Shown piece by piece: positions 1-9,407 of a stretch of DNA of 20,562 bases. Numbering within the stretch: the stretch's first letter is position 1; each line of letters begins with the position of its first letter. Origin of the DNA: Silene noctiflora (Eukaryota; Streptophyta; Magnoliopsida; Caryophyllales; Caryophyllaceae); assembly GCA_009801015.1 (NCBI GenBank), contig VHZZ01000938.1:1-20562 (forward strand). The letters run 5' to 3'. The translations under genes were made by a program, and so were the position numbers. The notes below the pieces were generated by a model, which saw only the letters and a program-made list of their open reading frames with translations, was not told the origin of the DNA and made no database searches.

Positions 1-60
1 AAAACTCAATCTTGTGGTTTTATTCTCATGATCTATTGGTTGGTTTAATCAGCGAGGATG

Positions 61-732
61 TCAAATGTGGAGTCTCAATTTGCTTCATCGAAGATGATGA
101 TAAATGTAGTTTCAGAGTACTTTCACCCTTTGACAAAGAAAGTTGAAGGATCAACTGCTACATCTGGGCTCGGTTAAAGCCTTGAAAGAAGAGGATGGCA
201 AGTCCGAGAAGATGAGTGATGATGGTTGGGAAGAGGTTTGCACCAAGTGTGAAAGTACCATAAGATTGTGCATCTCAAATTTGGTCATCAGTTGTATGTG
301 TTCTTGATGACGACTCTTTATCATCGATATGGGAGAAGTTGAAAAACCTCTACATGATGAAGAGTTTGACCAACAAGTTATATATTGTAGAAGCGACAAT
401 TGTGCATTTAGGATGGATAAGGACAAAATTTAATCAAACATGTGCTTGTTAGACGAGTTAAAAAAAGATCGAGGTAAAGTTTGAGGACGAAGATTAGGCG
501 TTATTACTTCTCAATTCTTTCCCAGACACAACACTTATGTGTATATTATTCTTTGTGGGAAAGACGAAGGACAAGGTTGGGATACGCAACGATCGGTATG
601 AGTACAGTTGCAGTTGCTCGGGATGGGAGAGATCGATCGTTTAACAAAAAGGATATGTCAAAGCATGACATCTCGCGATCCAAAAACGATTCTAGAAATA
701 ATCATGTGAAGTGCTACATGTTTTATTATTAA
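61..732 (+). pseudogene. Ty1/copia retrotransposon gag remnant
   Basis: Reading the plus strand across several frames gives the order of landmarks typical of copia gag polyproteins: a DGWEEVCTKCESTIRLCI stretch near 220-280 (compare the usual W-x-x-x-x-x-x-A-x-x-x-I-R-L-x-L pattern), then EKLKNLYMMKSLTNKLY near 332-385, then KFEDED followed by ALLLLNSFPD near 478-525, then a basic R/K/S-rich part ending in VKCY near 700-720, where a zinc knuckle would begin. The frames are interrupted by stops and small shifts, and the reading ends in a TAA at 730-732 before a complete CCHC knuckle. No protease, integrase or reverse transcriptase follows. I see no adjacent LTR or primer-binding site at the left edge, so the element may continue outside the window. 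It cannot make a functional protein. The family call rests on motif memory; the start is approximate. Confidence 0.75.
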
Positions 733-1232
733 GTGTTACATGTATAATTATTGATGATGTACATGCAAGATGCAACATTAGGTAGTTCTAAATGAATGAT
801 AATTCACTAGTTTGGATCCCGTGCATTGAATACGTGGTATTTATAGAGTTTTTATTTTTTTATTACTTAATCATGCTAAATTAACACAACACCTCCTTAA
901 TTGTTCATTTTTCTCGTTATTGTATTTTGTTTCGAGAAAAAAAAAATTAAAACTGAAAATTAATCCAAGAGAATTGAGTAATATGCTGAAATGTATTTTT
1001 TATTTTATTTTAAAAAAAGTGTTTTTATACCACAAAACTNATGATTCCAATTTATAAATACTCTCAAAAAAAAAATCTTGTCATGAAAGTAATCAAAAGG
1101 ATTTATAATTTTGTTTATACATATTATGAGTCAGGTCATTCTCAAATAATAGCATCAATAAAAGATTTATATGATATTTTTATATTATTTATATTTTAAT
1201 TAAAATATTATAGTTTAGTGTTTAGTAAAAAG
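733..1232. other. AT-rich intergenic stretch without a gene
   Basis: I see no coding sequence, RNA gene or terminal repeats here. The sequence is very AT-rich with short A and T runs and one n (1040). It separates the gag remnant from the MITE. Confidence 0.6.
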
Positions 1233-1432
1233 TATTCCCTCTTATTCTATATTTTCTTCCCCTTTCCTTTTTTAACAAGAAATAAGATAGTGGATTTGTA
1301 CCACACAAAACAGACTACCCCACCTACCTTTGAATTTGAATCACACAAATCATTCTAAAAAAGGAAATAGGGAAGAAAACCCGAATAACCGAATACGGAA
1401 AGAGGGAAGAAAATATAGAATAGGAGGGAATA
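1233..1432. mobile_element. Stowaway-like MITE, 200 bp
   Basis: Both ends begin with TATTCCCTC, and the terminal inverted repeat runs for about 35 bp with few mismatches: the left arm reads TATTCCCTCTTATTCTATAT and the right arm, read on the minus strand, TATTCCCTCCTATTCTATAT, followed in both by TTTTCTTCCC. The outermost TA on each side fits the TA target duplication of Tc1/mariner-type elements, and CTCCCTC is close to the Stowaway terminus. There is no open reading frame inside, so the element is non-autonomous. The similarity between the arms suggests a fairly recent insertion. Confidence 0.85.
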
Positions 1433-1752
1433 TATAATTTGATGAAAAGATAAAGTTTAATGAAAAGAATTATATAATGAAACACATTAGTTTCCTTATT
1501 ATTGAATACAATTATATTATTAANAGTTTCCTTATTTAAAAAGATGTTTTTTTGGAGGAAAAATTTTTAAGTTCACTTATTCTTTTAATAGATAGGAGAT
1601 TTTCTTAACATTACGATGAAAAATGCTTTAACACTAGGTGAAACGAATGAGTTATTTAATTCATTTGTGAATAACGTGAANTGTTTATTATTGTAAAAAT
1701 CTAAAGTCACTTCACAATGCTATATTAAAAATGTGAAAAATATATCACAAAC
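1433..1752. other. AT-rich intergenic stretch between MITE and solo LTR
   Basis: No gene or structured repeat was recognised. It contains two n positions (1525 and 1681) and ends with CAAAC at 1748-1752, which is the left copy of the 5-bp target duplication of the solo LTR. Confidence 0.5.
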
Positions 1753-3220
1753 TGTTAGGACTCATTTGATTGATGATGACATGCCTACCTTAATTGTGTT
1801 TTCTAAGTGTTCATTTCAGGACTCCCCAAAACTTGTGTTCAATGTTCAAGATTTGTTGATCAAAGCTGCCCAAGATTTGTTGTATTTAGACTTTTAAAGT
1901 CACTAATGTAAGGGTAAGAGAATGCAATCCTAAGTAACAGTCAGTGTAACGGTCTAAAAGAGTGTTGTTCAAAGCAACAGTCTGTAAGACTATTACTCTT
2001 ACCCGTGTCTCTTGAAGAACTTTGAAGTCTTGAACTTCAAAATATTTAAACTTTCAAATCTTAATTTCTCAAAATGGAATATTTTAAAATTAAAGAAAGG
2101 TGGTTTACATTTCAGAATATTTTGAAATTGAAGAAAGGTGGTTTTAAGAAAAGGAATATCTCATTGGCATCTTTCAAAGTTTTATTCTCAAAATGGCAAA
2201 GTCTTTTAATCAACTTTAGGAAAGAAGAACTTATTTCATTCCAAAGTTGTTCTTTCAAAAGAGCCCTCATGTGACTTTCCTATTGAGCCTTGTGACTGAT
2301 TAGAAACACATTTAAGGATGTATTCAAAGCTTCTTTCCTTTTTCCACCTTTGGAAGAATGTTCCTTTTAGTGCAAACTTGGAATGGTCAAAAACATTTGT
2401 TTTCTAGCAAATGTCTTGATCCTCGAAACCCTAATTCTTCTCTATAAAAGGATCACTCTTCCTCATTAATTTTCAAGACTTTTGCTGAGAATCTTTCAAA
2501 GTATTTTGGAAACTTGTTTTAAGAACTCAACACGTTTTCTTTTGCAAAATTATTCTAAGCCTTCAAGAGTCATAGTCTTCACTATTGTTACTTTGTATTG
2601 TCTTCTCTTACTTAGAATTGTTTGATCTTTAAGTTGTCCTCCTCAATTCTTTTTAAGAATCAGTTTGAGGAAACTTGATCTTGTAAAACCTTCTAAGTTA
2701 GAGTGTCANGTTCTTNGACGGAGTAGTCTTNGAACTAGTGTCGCAACCGGAGTAGGTTGTTGGTCCTTTTTATTGTAAGGGTTCAAGTAGTCGGAGTAGA
2801 TCACTTAACTAATCAATAAAAAGAAGATTGGATGTAGGCCCTTAGAGTGTTAATCGAACCAATTCAAAATCGGTGTGTTATCACTCTCTTTACTTTTATT
2901 CCGCTGCAATTTATTGTTTTGTTCTTCATTTACGTTTTCTTGAGCAACCGTTCTGAATACTGTTACTTTCAGTCTTCAGCTGTTCATTTACTGCTAAGAC
3001 ATACAAGTAACAGTTAGAACTACCGTTGCTTTTAGATTTAAGCATTACATTAAAACCATCGAGATACACATCTATTTTCTCAATATATTTGATGTATTCA
3101 ACCATTTATTACATTGACAATCAACTTACTTTAAAACAATAAAGATGAAGTTGTAATTTTTAAAATAGTACATAATTCACCCCCTCCCCCTCTTAGGTAC
3201 TTGGAATCCTAAACCCTTCA
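1753..3220 (+). mobile_element. Solo LTR of a Ty1/copia-type retrotransposon
   Basis: The element starts TGTTAGGACT and ends ...CCCTTCA, giving the canonical TG...CA ends. It is flanked by the identical pentamer CAAAC at 1748-1752 and 3221-3225, as expected for an integrase-made target duplication. Inside, in the expected order, are a plausible TATA box (2443-2450), then R/U5-like text with 'ggagtagnnnnnnn' and 'accggagtaggttg' phrases, and 'gatgtaggcccttagagtg', wording I associate with plant copia LTRs. No internal coding region, primer-binding site or polypurine tract is present, so this is best read as a solo LTR left by unequal recombination. The length of 1468 bp is long for a copia LTR but within the SIRE-like range. 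Three n positions lie near 2709-2731. The lineage assignment is inference. Confidence 0.8.
2443..2450 (+). promoter_or_regulatory. TATA box of the solo LTR
   Basis: TATAAAAG within the LTR, about 690 bp from its left end, sits where an LTR promoter core would lie and is followed by non-coding R/U5-like sequence. If still active it could start transcription rightward toward 3221, antisense to the PCNA-like gene. Confidence 0.5.
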
Positions 3221-3225
3221 CAAAC

Positions 3226-4137
3226 AAATATTAAATAAGGTGAATTGGTAGAGAAAATAGCAAGTCGGAGTTTAAGGGTGAGAGACGGTATAATGGGTGT
3301 CGTAATATAATAATAATTGAGGGTTACTCTAGAGGAATTATTGGTATCATTTACCAATTACATCGGAGGGCTAGAGAGTGTTTTACTTTAATTATTGTGG
3401 GTTTCGAATTAATTTTAATACGAGATGGTTACGTTACACTAGCTACAGTAGCTAGTACTATTATTATAGTGGATTTTAGTCGATTTGACCAGTGAATTTT
3501 ACTTCCGATTTGGAAGGTTTTGCCTTGAGTATGACCTTAAATACGTCTCATATTATTATAGCTTACAATTATTTACTTTTAGGATTTACTTGTCAATTGG
3601 TTATTTCCGTAGAGCGCGGGAGATTAGCCTTAATTTTCCAATAGTTTTTTTTTTTTTTTTTTTTTTGTATGTTATTGATTGTCATTGTTCGCCTATTTTC
3701 ATTTATCATTCATTCCTGCACAGAACAATAATCAATGTCTTTTTTCAATCCCACAAATTTTTATCTGAATTGGTATATGTGATCGACCAATATTATAATG
3801 TAAGACGTTCTTACAGTAGATCGATTTTTAATTTTTGCAGGCATTAGCGATACTGAAAGCATCATTTGAGACTAATCGGAAAATGCTCTACTCGGTACAG
3901 AAAACAAAGGAAAAATGAAGTGATCGAGCCTAGTGTTACCCATGTATTTCTGGTAGTTTTGAAATCGGTCTGAAACCAACTCTATACTTTCCCTAATGGT
4001 CGAATATGATCCTCTAAATCGATCCATTGCCATCAAGATAGCTCAAAGTCACCGGGTTGAAACAAGATCAGCGGTGTATATACAAACTATGATTACCGAA
4101 AATGAGCTAAAGACTCAGAAAACGGCGGCTTAGTTTG
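3226..4137. other. Intergenic stretch with a poly-T tract and an exon-like fragment
   Basis: No complete gene is visible. There is a run of 22 T at 3645-3666. At 3831-3840 a good plant-type acceptor (TTTTTGCAG preceded by T-rich sequence) is followed by a 25-codon open stretch ending in TGA at 3918, reading ALAILKASFETNRKMLYSVQ and a basic end. I recognise no family for it and find no clear upstream exon. The region closest to 4137 is probably the 3' untranslated part of the PCNA-like gene on the minus strand. Confidence 0.4.
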
Positions 4138-5747
4138 TCAAAAAGGGGAATGAATACTTTCGCTGACATCTTCATCTCGTGCACCCTCTTCTGCAGACAT
4201 GTCGGGGATCTCCAAAAGAGCGTTTTCTAGTAACAGCAAATCAGCTAATTCTCCCATTTGGAACTGAAACAAGACGTGCTGCTCCGGAACTGTCAGAAAG
4301 TACACAACAACTTCATTGGCTAGAATAGACGCCTCCTTCATGAACCTTGTGTAATTCCAATTGAACCAGCCGTAGAAGGTACGCTGTTCAAATTTCACAG
4401 TCGTTAAGATTGCGGCCATTAAGGACATTTTGCTCAATTTCGGATGAAGATATATGTATATGTCATGTACGAAAACAGAAAGCACAGGAGTAGTAGTTAC
4501 CCCATTCTGTCCAAGGTCATACTCCCATTTTTTGTCGCGTCCAATCTGAAACGTTGCAGAGTCTTTCTCCCAATCAATAAAAACTGTAAACAAGCTCGGA
4601 AATTAGATCAAGATGCCTTTTTCCGTTTCAAATTTCATTTCTATATACGTAATTAAGATGAAAACATCATATACATGTATCAATACTAGGATCGTCTGCC
4701 TCCAATATATAGGCGATCATCTCCCTTATGTCATCAACTGGTACAGTAATTGCTCTGAATATCGTCAATAAGGGAAACATTGTAACATGAGGATCTACGA
4801 CGATTTCAGCCCAAAAACCAGTAGGGGGTACAGTTCCTGCATAAAACCAAATCAGCAAAAAAAAAATCGAATCAAACAAGAATACAGAGAAAATAAAGCA
4901 AGGATTAGTACAAGATACACCAGAAAACTGACTCGACCAAACATAACTCGAACCTGAACTTAAAACGGAAAACTCAAAGTAGACCCGCAGTGACCGAAAA
5001 CAGAAAACACCATCACAGCTGAATATCCGAATCAACATCATAATACTTATCTTTTTCAGATAATCATTGGAAGAACAACGTGAATTATAAAAACTACTGA
5101 TAGATGACGAACTTAGAAACCAATAAGAACAATCACAGCAGAATATCGACAAATAAACATTTTTCTGAAGCGACAACATAATCGTAATCTTCATTTATAT
5201 ACCCCACTAAAACTCGTAATCTTTTAACATAACTTAGCGAAAGAACGACATGAATAAAAAAAAAAACTAATTTTTCTCTAATTTTTCAACAGAGAAAACA
5301 AGAATAAACATAAAATTAATAGATGACGAACTTACCAAACTCGAAGCAAAGTCGATTAGTTCCCTGAACATGAAAAATGATGACAGTATCGTCGTCACCA
5401 TCAAGATTACGAGGAAAACCCTGAGAAATTAACTGCAAAGGAGCTAACATTCCACCAATGGGTGACAACGGTGCGTTGCTCTGAAACTTGATCAGACCAG
5501 AAGACTTCAGCAATAGAGTGGCAGTAGCATTATCATTGTTCTTAACCGAAATTGCGAGAGCGTCACTATTGGCCCCAACCATCCCAAACCCATCATGATT
5601 GAAACTAGGATCAAGAAGAGCTTCAATTGCAAGCTTCAATGTGCGAAGAGGTTTCATTTTAAGGTAAAACCTGTAATTAGGATCCGGTGGTGGGTTTTCT
5701 TGGGGAGGAACAGCAGGCATGACGGTTTCTTCTAAAGTTTCCGGCAT
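4138..5747 (-). CDS. Divergent PCNA-like sliding clamp protein
   Basis: Three exons join in frame: 5747-5336, 4836-4675 and 4583-4138 (339 aa). Donors are GTAAGT and GTATATG; acceptors are TATGCAG and TTTACAG; both introns are phase 1. The product can be aligned along PCNA. Residues 27-137 match the first half-clamp (LKLAIEALL, DGFGMVGANSDALAISV, TATLLLKSSGL, DDTVIIFHVQG, RLCFEF). FWAEIVVDP (about 145-153) starts the second domain, IDTFFIDWEKDSATFQIGRD follows, and near the end VVVYFLTVPEQHVLFQFQMGELADLLLL matches the PCNA strand pair that normally reads VVVEYKIAEMGYIRYYL. A Pro-rich leader of about 25 residues and an acidic tail (EEGARDED) are extra; PCNA is usually about 263 aa. The connecting loop between half-clamps is only about 7 residues. 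Identity to true PCNA is low, so a trimeric clamp function is inference. HUS1 and RAD1 fit less well. Confidence 0.7.
4837..5335 (-). repeat. Intron 1 of the PCNA-like gene, with a degenerate internal duplication
   Basis: The 16-mer ATAGATGACGAACTTA occurs exactly at 5100-5115 and at 5319-5334, the second copy abutting exon 1 and covering the minus-strand donor. Further partial matches support a decayed local duplication: 'atcacagc(t/a)gaatatc' near 5011 and near 5132, and 'gaa(g/c)aac(a/g)acgtgaa'-like text near 5069 and 5239. The open frame that extends exon 2 upstream through this intron on the minus strand has no clamp-like content. Confidence 0.55.
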
Positions 5748-5792
5748 GGCGAAGAATGGAGTTTTCTTGTGGAGTTTTCGGTAATGGTGGTT

Positions 5793-5801
5793 GGCGGGAA
5801 A
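5793..5801 (-). promoter_or_regulatory. E2F binding site upstream of the PCNA-like gene
   Basis: The minus strand reads TTTCCCGCC, a perfect match to the plant E2F consensus TTTCCCGC, 46 bp before the ATG. Plant PCNA and other S-phase genes are known to carry this element, so the site supports both the start chosen for this gene and a replication or repair role. No clear TATA box is seen just upstream, which is common in E2F-driven genes. Confidence 0.65.
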
Positions 5802-6476
5802 GTTAGTTAAAAGAAAGAAGGGAGAGATAGTGAGGAAACCGAATTAGTTAGTTGGAATTAATTGGGTACTCAGTCCGTTATTAAAATTTTATCTACTTCT
5901 GGTTTCTTTTAAAACGGCGTGGCGCTAAAATTAAAATGGGTTAAATAATATCTACATGACATAATGAGACAAACATTTTGTTATTTCGTCGCATCTGATT
6001 AATAATTTTGCTAGGTTCCACCTTTTTCGAGTTTGGGCAAAACAAGCCGATATTTAACCATTTTGATTCTGCTCCGTATTTGCTTTGATCCTCAAAACTG
6101 TATGCAATTTAGTGTCCGGTTAATTGGTCGATTACTACCGACCAGAGCAGCATTTGCCATGTTATTCAAATTACCTCACATTTTTGAGATGAAAATCAGT
6201 AATTCGAATGAAAGTCACCATCAACTCATCAATCGATTTTACTCTCACCATATACGGTTACAAGTTCGGGAGCTTTCCATAAACAAGTGGAGTACAAGAT
6301 AAAAATCCATCTTTCGAGTTATTAGTTCTGTAAGGATATATTTTTAGGCTGAGCCATTGTCCTAGTGAAATTGATAGCAGTTTAAACCCGGACAAATTTA
6401 AACAAAGCACCAGGGCCGGGGACTCTGGTTATCGGCTGTGATTCTAATGGGCCACACCGTTTTAACACTGGAGAAA
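5802..6476. other. Intergenic stretch between the PCNA-like and RBP45-like genes
   Basis: The first 100 bases hold the leader and promoter of the PCNA-like gene on the minus strand, including pyrimidine-rich sequence. The remainder to 6476 shows no coding, RNA or repeat signal that I can support. Confidence 0.45.
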
Positions 6477-6758
6477 ATTATTGGGAAGCATTGCACAATA
6501 TGAAGAGCGTAATAACAGTAAAAACAGTACCATTAAAACATAAGCATAACCAAGCCAAACATATACTTTGGCTTGTGTAAAACGTAACAAGGTTTTTAGT
6601 CACAGCATCGACAGAGAAGTTATAGGGGAAGTACAAGGAAAGCAGGCTAGAATCTTGATACATATATGAAAGATGTTGGATATGTAATCCGACAAATCTC
6701 CCATTATCAACTCGCCATCTACCTTGACATCATAGCACCCACGCGCATTGCTAAATCA
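6477..6758 (-). other. Probable terminal 3'-UTR exon of the RBP45-like gene
   Basis: On the minus strand a good acceptor (GTTTTAATGAAATGCAG) precedes position 6758, and the sequence that follows starts with TGA. If the donor-like CAG|GTGAAT at 7510/7509 is used, this exon would give the stop codon immediately after ...QQPQQ and then a T-rich 3' untranslated region with an AATAAT polyadenylation-like signal at 6482-6477. The alternative is that the gene simply ends at TGA 7500-7498 without this intron. Neither choice changes the protein by more than three residues. Confidence 0.45.
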
Positions 6759-7497
6759 CTGCATTTCATTAAAACAAGCCAATTTATTACAGTGCAACTG
6801 AACCTCAATGTGACGTCAACTCTTTGGAACGAAAATAATTTGCGGATAAAAAAACGGGGGGGCAACACACGTCATGACTGAAAGCAAACAGTACTGTACA
6901 ATCTAATATTGCCTGCTAATCTAGCGAGTAATGTTGCCTATCAAAATAATCCCCCTTATACTAAAAGATTAAAAGGCCTCTAAAATTTTCCCGCCAAAGT
7001 GAAATGCTCTATGATTGGACCCCACAGTGTCTATTAATTCAACCATAAATGGCAAATTTAATCTGTAAACACATATTAATGGGATATTCTGATTTTGTTA
7101 TACAAATAGAAATGCAGTAATAATATGTATGAAGCAGTAGAAATATTCTGTATAATCTTTAATACTTTTCTATCTTTTGATACAAATGTATTACGAGTTA
7201 ATTATCTCCTTTTGCAAATTCTCTCATTTTTATTGTATATTCAAGTCATTAGTTAAGGTTATTCATTTGATAAACGTAACAGCAAGGAATTTACATTTCA
7301 ATTAGAACGTCAATCTGATTTGGTGTCAGAACCATCATATTTTCTCTTTTGTACCTCTTAAGCATGTTACCAAGCTATAACTTCAAATAAAAAGTATAGT
7401 TGAATATTATAAGTAAAATAGTTAACATCTTTTCATATTACTATCTAAAAAAACCCCGCATTTCCATGGAATCTAAACTAGTCTTGCTAGTAAAAGT
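6759..7497 (-). other. Putative last intron or 3' flank of the RBP45-like gene
   Basis: This AT-rich stretch holds no coding exon that I can recognise in either strand. Depending on the splicing choice at 7510/7509 it is an intron of about 750 bp or part of the 3' untranslated and flanking sequence. Confidence 0.4.
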
Positions 7498-9373
7498 TCA
7501 GATATTCACCTGCTGTGGCTGCTGGTAGTTTCCATATCCAGCATAATTTGCATAGTACATGTTAGGATCTTGAGGAGGTGGCGCATATCCATAAGCATCA
7601 TACCCCTGCCCGTATCCATAATAAGCACCCCCACCATTCCACTGTGCCTGACCTGTCTGTGACTGAAAATATACAAGGCAAATCAAAAATGCCTCCGTCA
7701 GTATATCATACAGAAGCACAAAAGGGCTATTGGGACATAAGAATGGCAACCAAACCTGTTTAGCTGAAGGACTACGACCCCACGAGAGCCGAACAGTTTG
7801 AGATCCTATCTGGGCTCCATTCAATGCAGCCAGTGCTTGCTCAGCAGAAGCTCTAAAGTGAATCCAGGAAAAATCAAGGTTCAGACATTATCTCACGGAA
7901 GCCTTGTAGATCAACGTCAAGATTAATACAGCAACAATAGTTCTTACCTTGTAGAAAACTGCACAAAACCACAACCCCTGCCAACCGGTATTTTCACATG
8001 AACCAGCTCGCCATAAGGGCTAAATGTTTGTTTCAACTGCTCATCTGAAACACTTGGATCCAAACCACCAACAAAAACCTGCAGTTGTAATGTCCAAGTT
8101 GTCAGAGATTGACAGAGAGTAATTATCCTGACAAAAAAAGTCGACTACCTACAGTAGTGTTAGTTGGATCATTTTCTCCCGGATTTCCTGTTGTACTCTG
8201 GTAAGCTGCTGCATAAACAAATAGGGACAAGCTCAGCATGGTGGATGTAAACGAAGCACAATCTTGGCTAAACAAAATCCAGATACAGAAGTATCTTCAG
8301 AACAATGAGACCAAAAATAAGATAGATAAGCAAACCCCTACAAACATTATGTACAATAAAATACAGATAGGTAATCTAAATAGCACCACAAGCAAGAAAT
8401 ATCAGGATGATGCCACATGCAGACGGTCAGAGAATACTGTAGTGTCGGAGTACTCTGCACTATGCAATCACAGGAATCCAGATTAAACTCAATAAAAGAA
8501 GACCACAGAAGATGTTAACAGAATAGGCTATAGAACATTCATCCTTGAAAACTACAACATCTTCAAGGCATAAGGGATTCAGTGATTCACGAATAGCTTA
8601 GAGAAACACTTGACACCATGGATCATCGCAGTGTGCTGTCAACATACTAGGTGCCAACCAGCTGCACACTTGTTAAACGAAAAGGTTACCATGCAAGGAC
8701 ATTTAGGAATAAACATAACATGAGTACTGTGGTATGTGATAACAAAGCTGATATGATTCTACATTTATTTTAAAGGTAGCACAAATAGTGTTCTAAACTA
8801 CGTGAAATTCAGATCAATAAACAAAAAACACTGACAACAAAAAACCCAGATGGACCGAGGACGTCTTAGTCTAGTGGTTAAGACGAGGTATTGTGGACAA
8901 TAGGTCTCGGGTTCGAATCCCCCCTCCCCTTTATTGTAATGTGACTATGTGCACGCTTCGTGAGACCAAAAACAAAACCAGAGGGTATCTCCATGAATAA
9001 ATGAAAAGAAAAATATACGACTCACTAGTCCACCAATATTGAGTATGTAAGCTTTGATGGCAACAAATACAAGTCCTTTTGACAATTGAGTGAAGTGACA
9101 ACAAGGCAAGTCATCAAAATAAGGAACCAGACTTGTCAATAGCCCCAATACACTAAGCCACTGTGACAACCGCCCTTGAAGATAGAAACACAACCAAAAA
9201 CCTGTCGATTGCCAATATCTGTAACCTAAAAAATGCAATCGTCCTTAAAGAAGGAAACACAACCATCACGAGTAAAGTACCACTCCCCTATGACCCCAAG
9301 ATTAGAATGGTCCGTTTCAAAGTGATCAAAGAATTAACACCGTCCAAAGAGATTATGGGCCGGACCAGAAAGG

Positions 9374-9407
<34 letters not shown>

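Noticed and set aside
151..426. Minus-strand open frame of 91 codons at the left edge
   Set aside because: The opposite strand carries recognisable copia gag motifs, so this is an antisense shadow.
4667..5194. Minus-strand open frame of 175 codons extending PCNA-like exon 2 upstream
   Set aside because: Only the last third is exon 2. The rest reads through intron 1 with Ser/Phe-rich low-complexity content and an AG acceptor exactly where the clamp homology begins.
4138..5747. HUS1 or RAD1 (9-1-1 clamp) identity for the clamp-like gene
   Set aside because: The end of domain 2 and the first half-clamp align better with PCNA strand patterns than with remembered HUS1; it remains a possibility to test by profile search.
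5921..5930. Second E2F site (TTTTAGCGCC on the minus strand)
   Set aside because: The A before GCGCC breaks the consensus, so I kept only the perfect site at 5793-5801.
8860..8930. A functional tRNA-His gene
   Set aside because: A and B boxes and the D arm are good, but the acceptor and anticodon stems do not pair, so a SINE head or tRNA pseudogene fits better.
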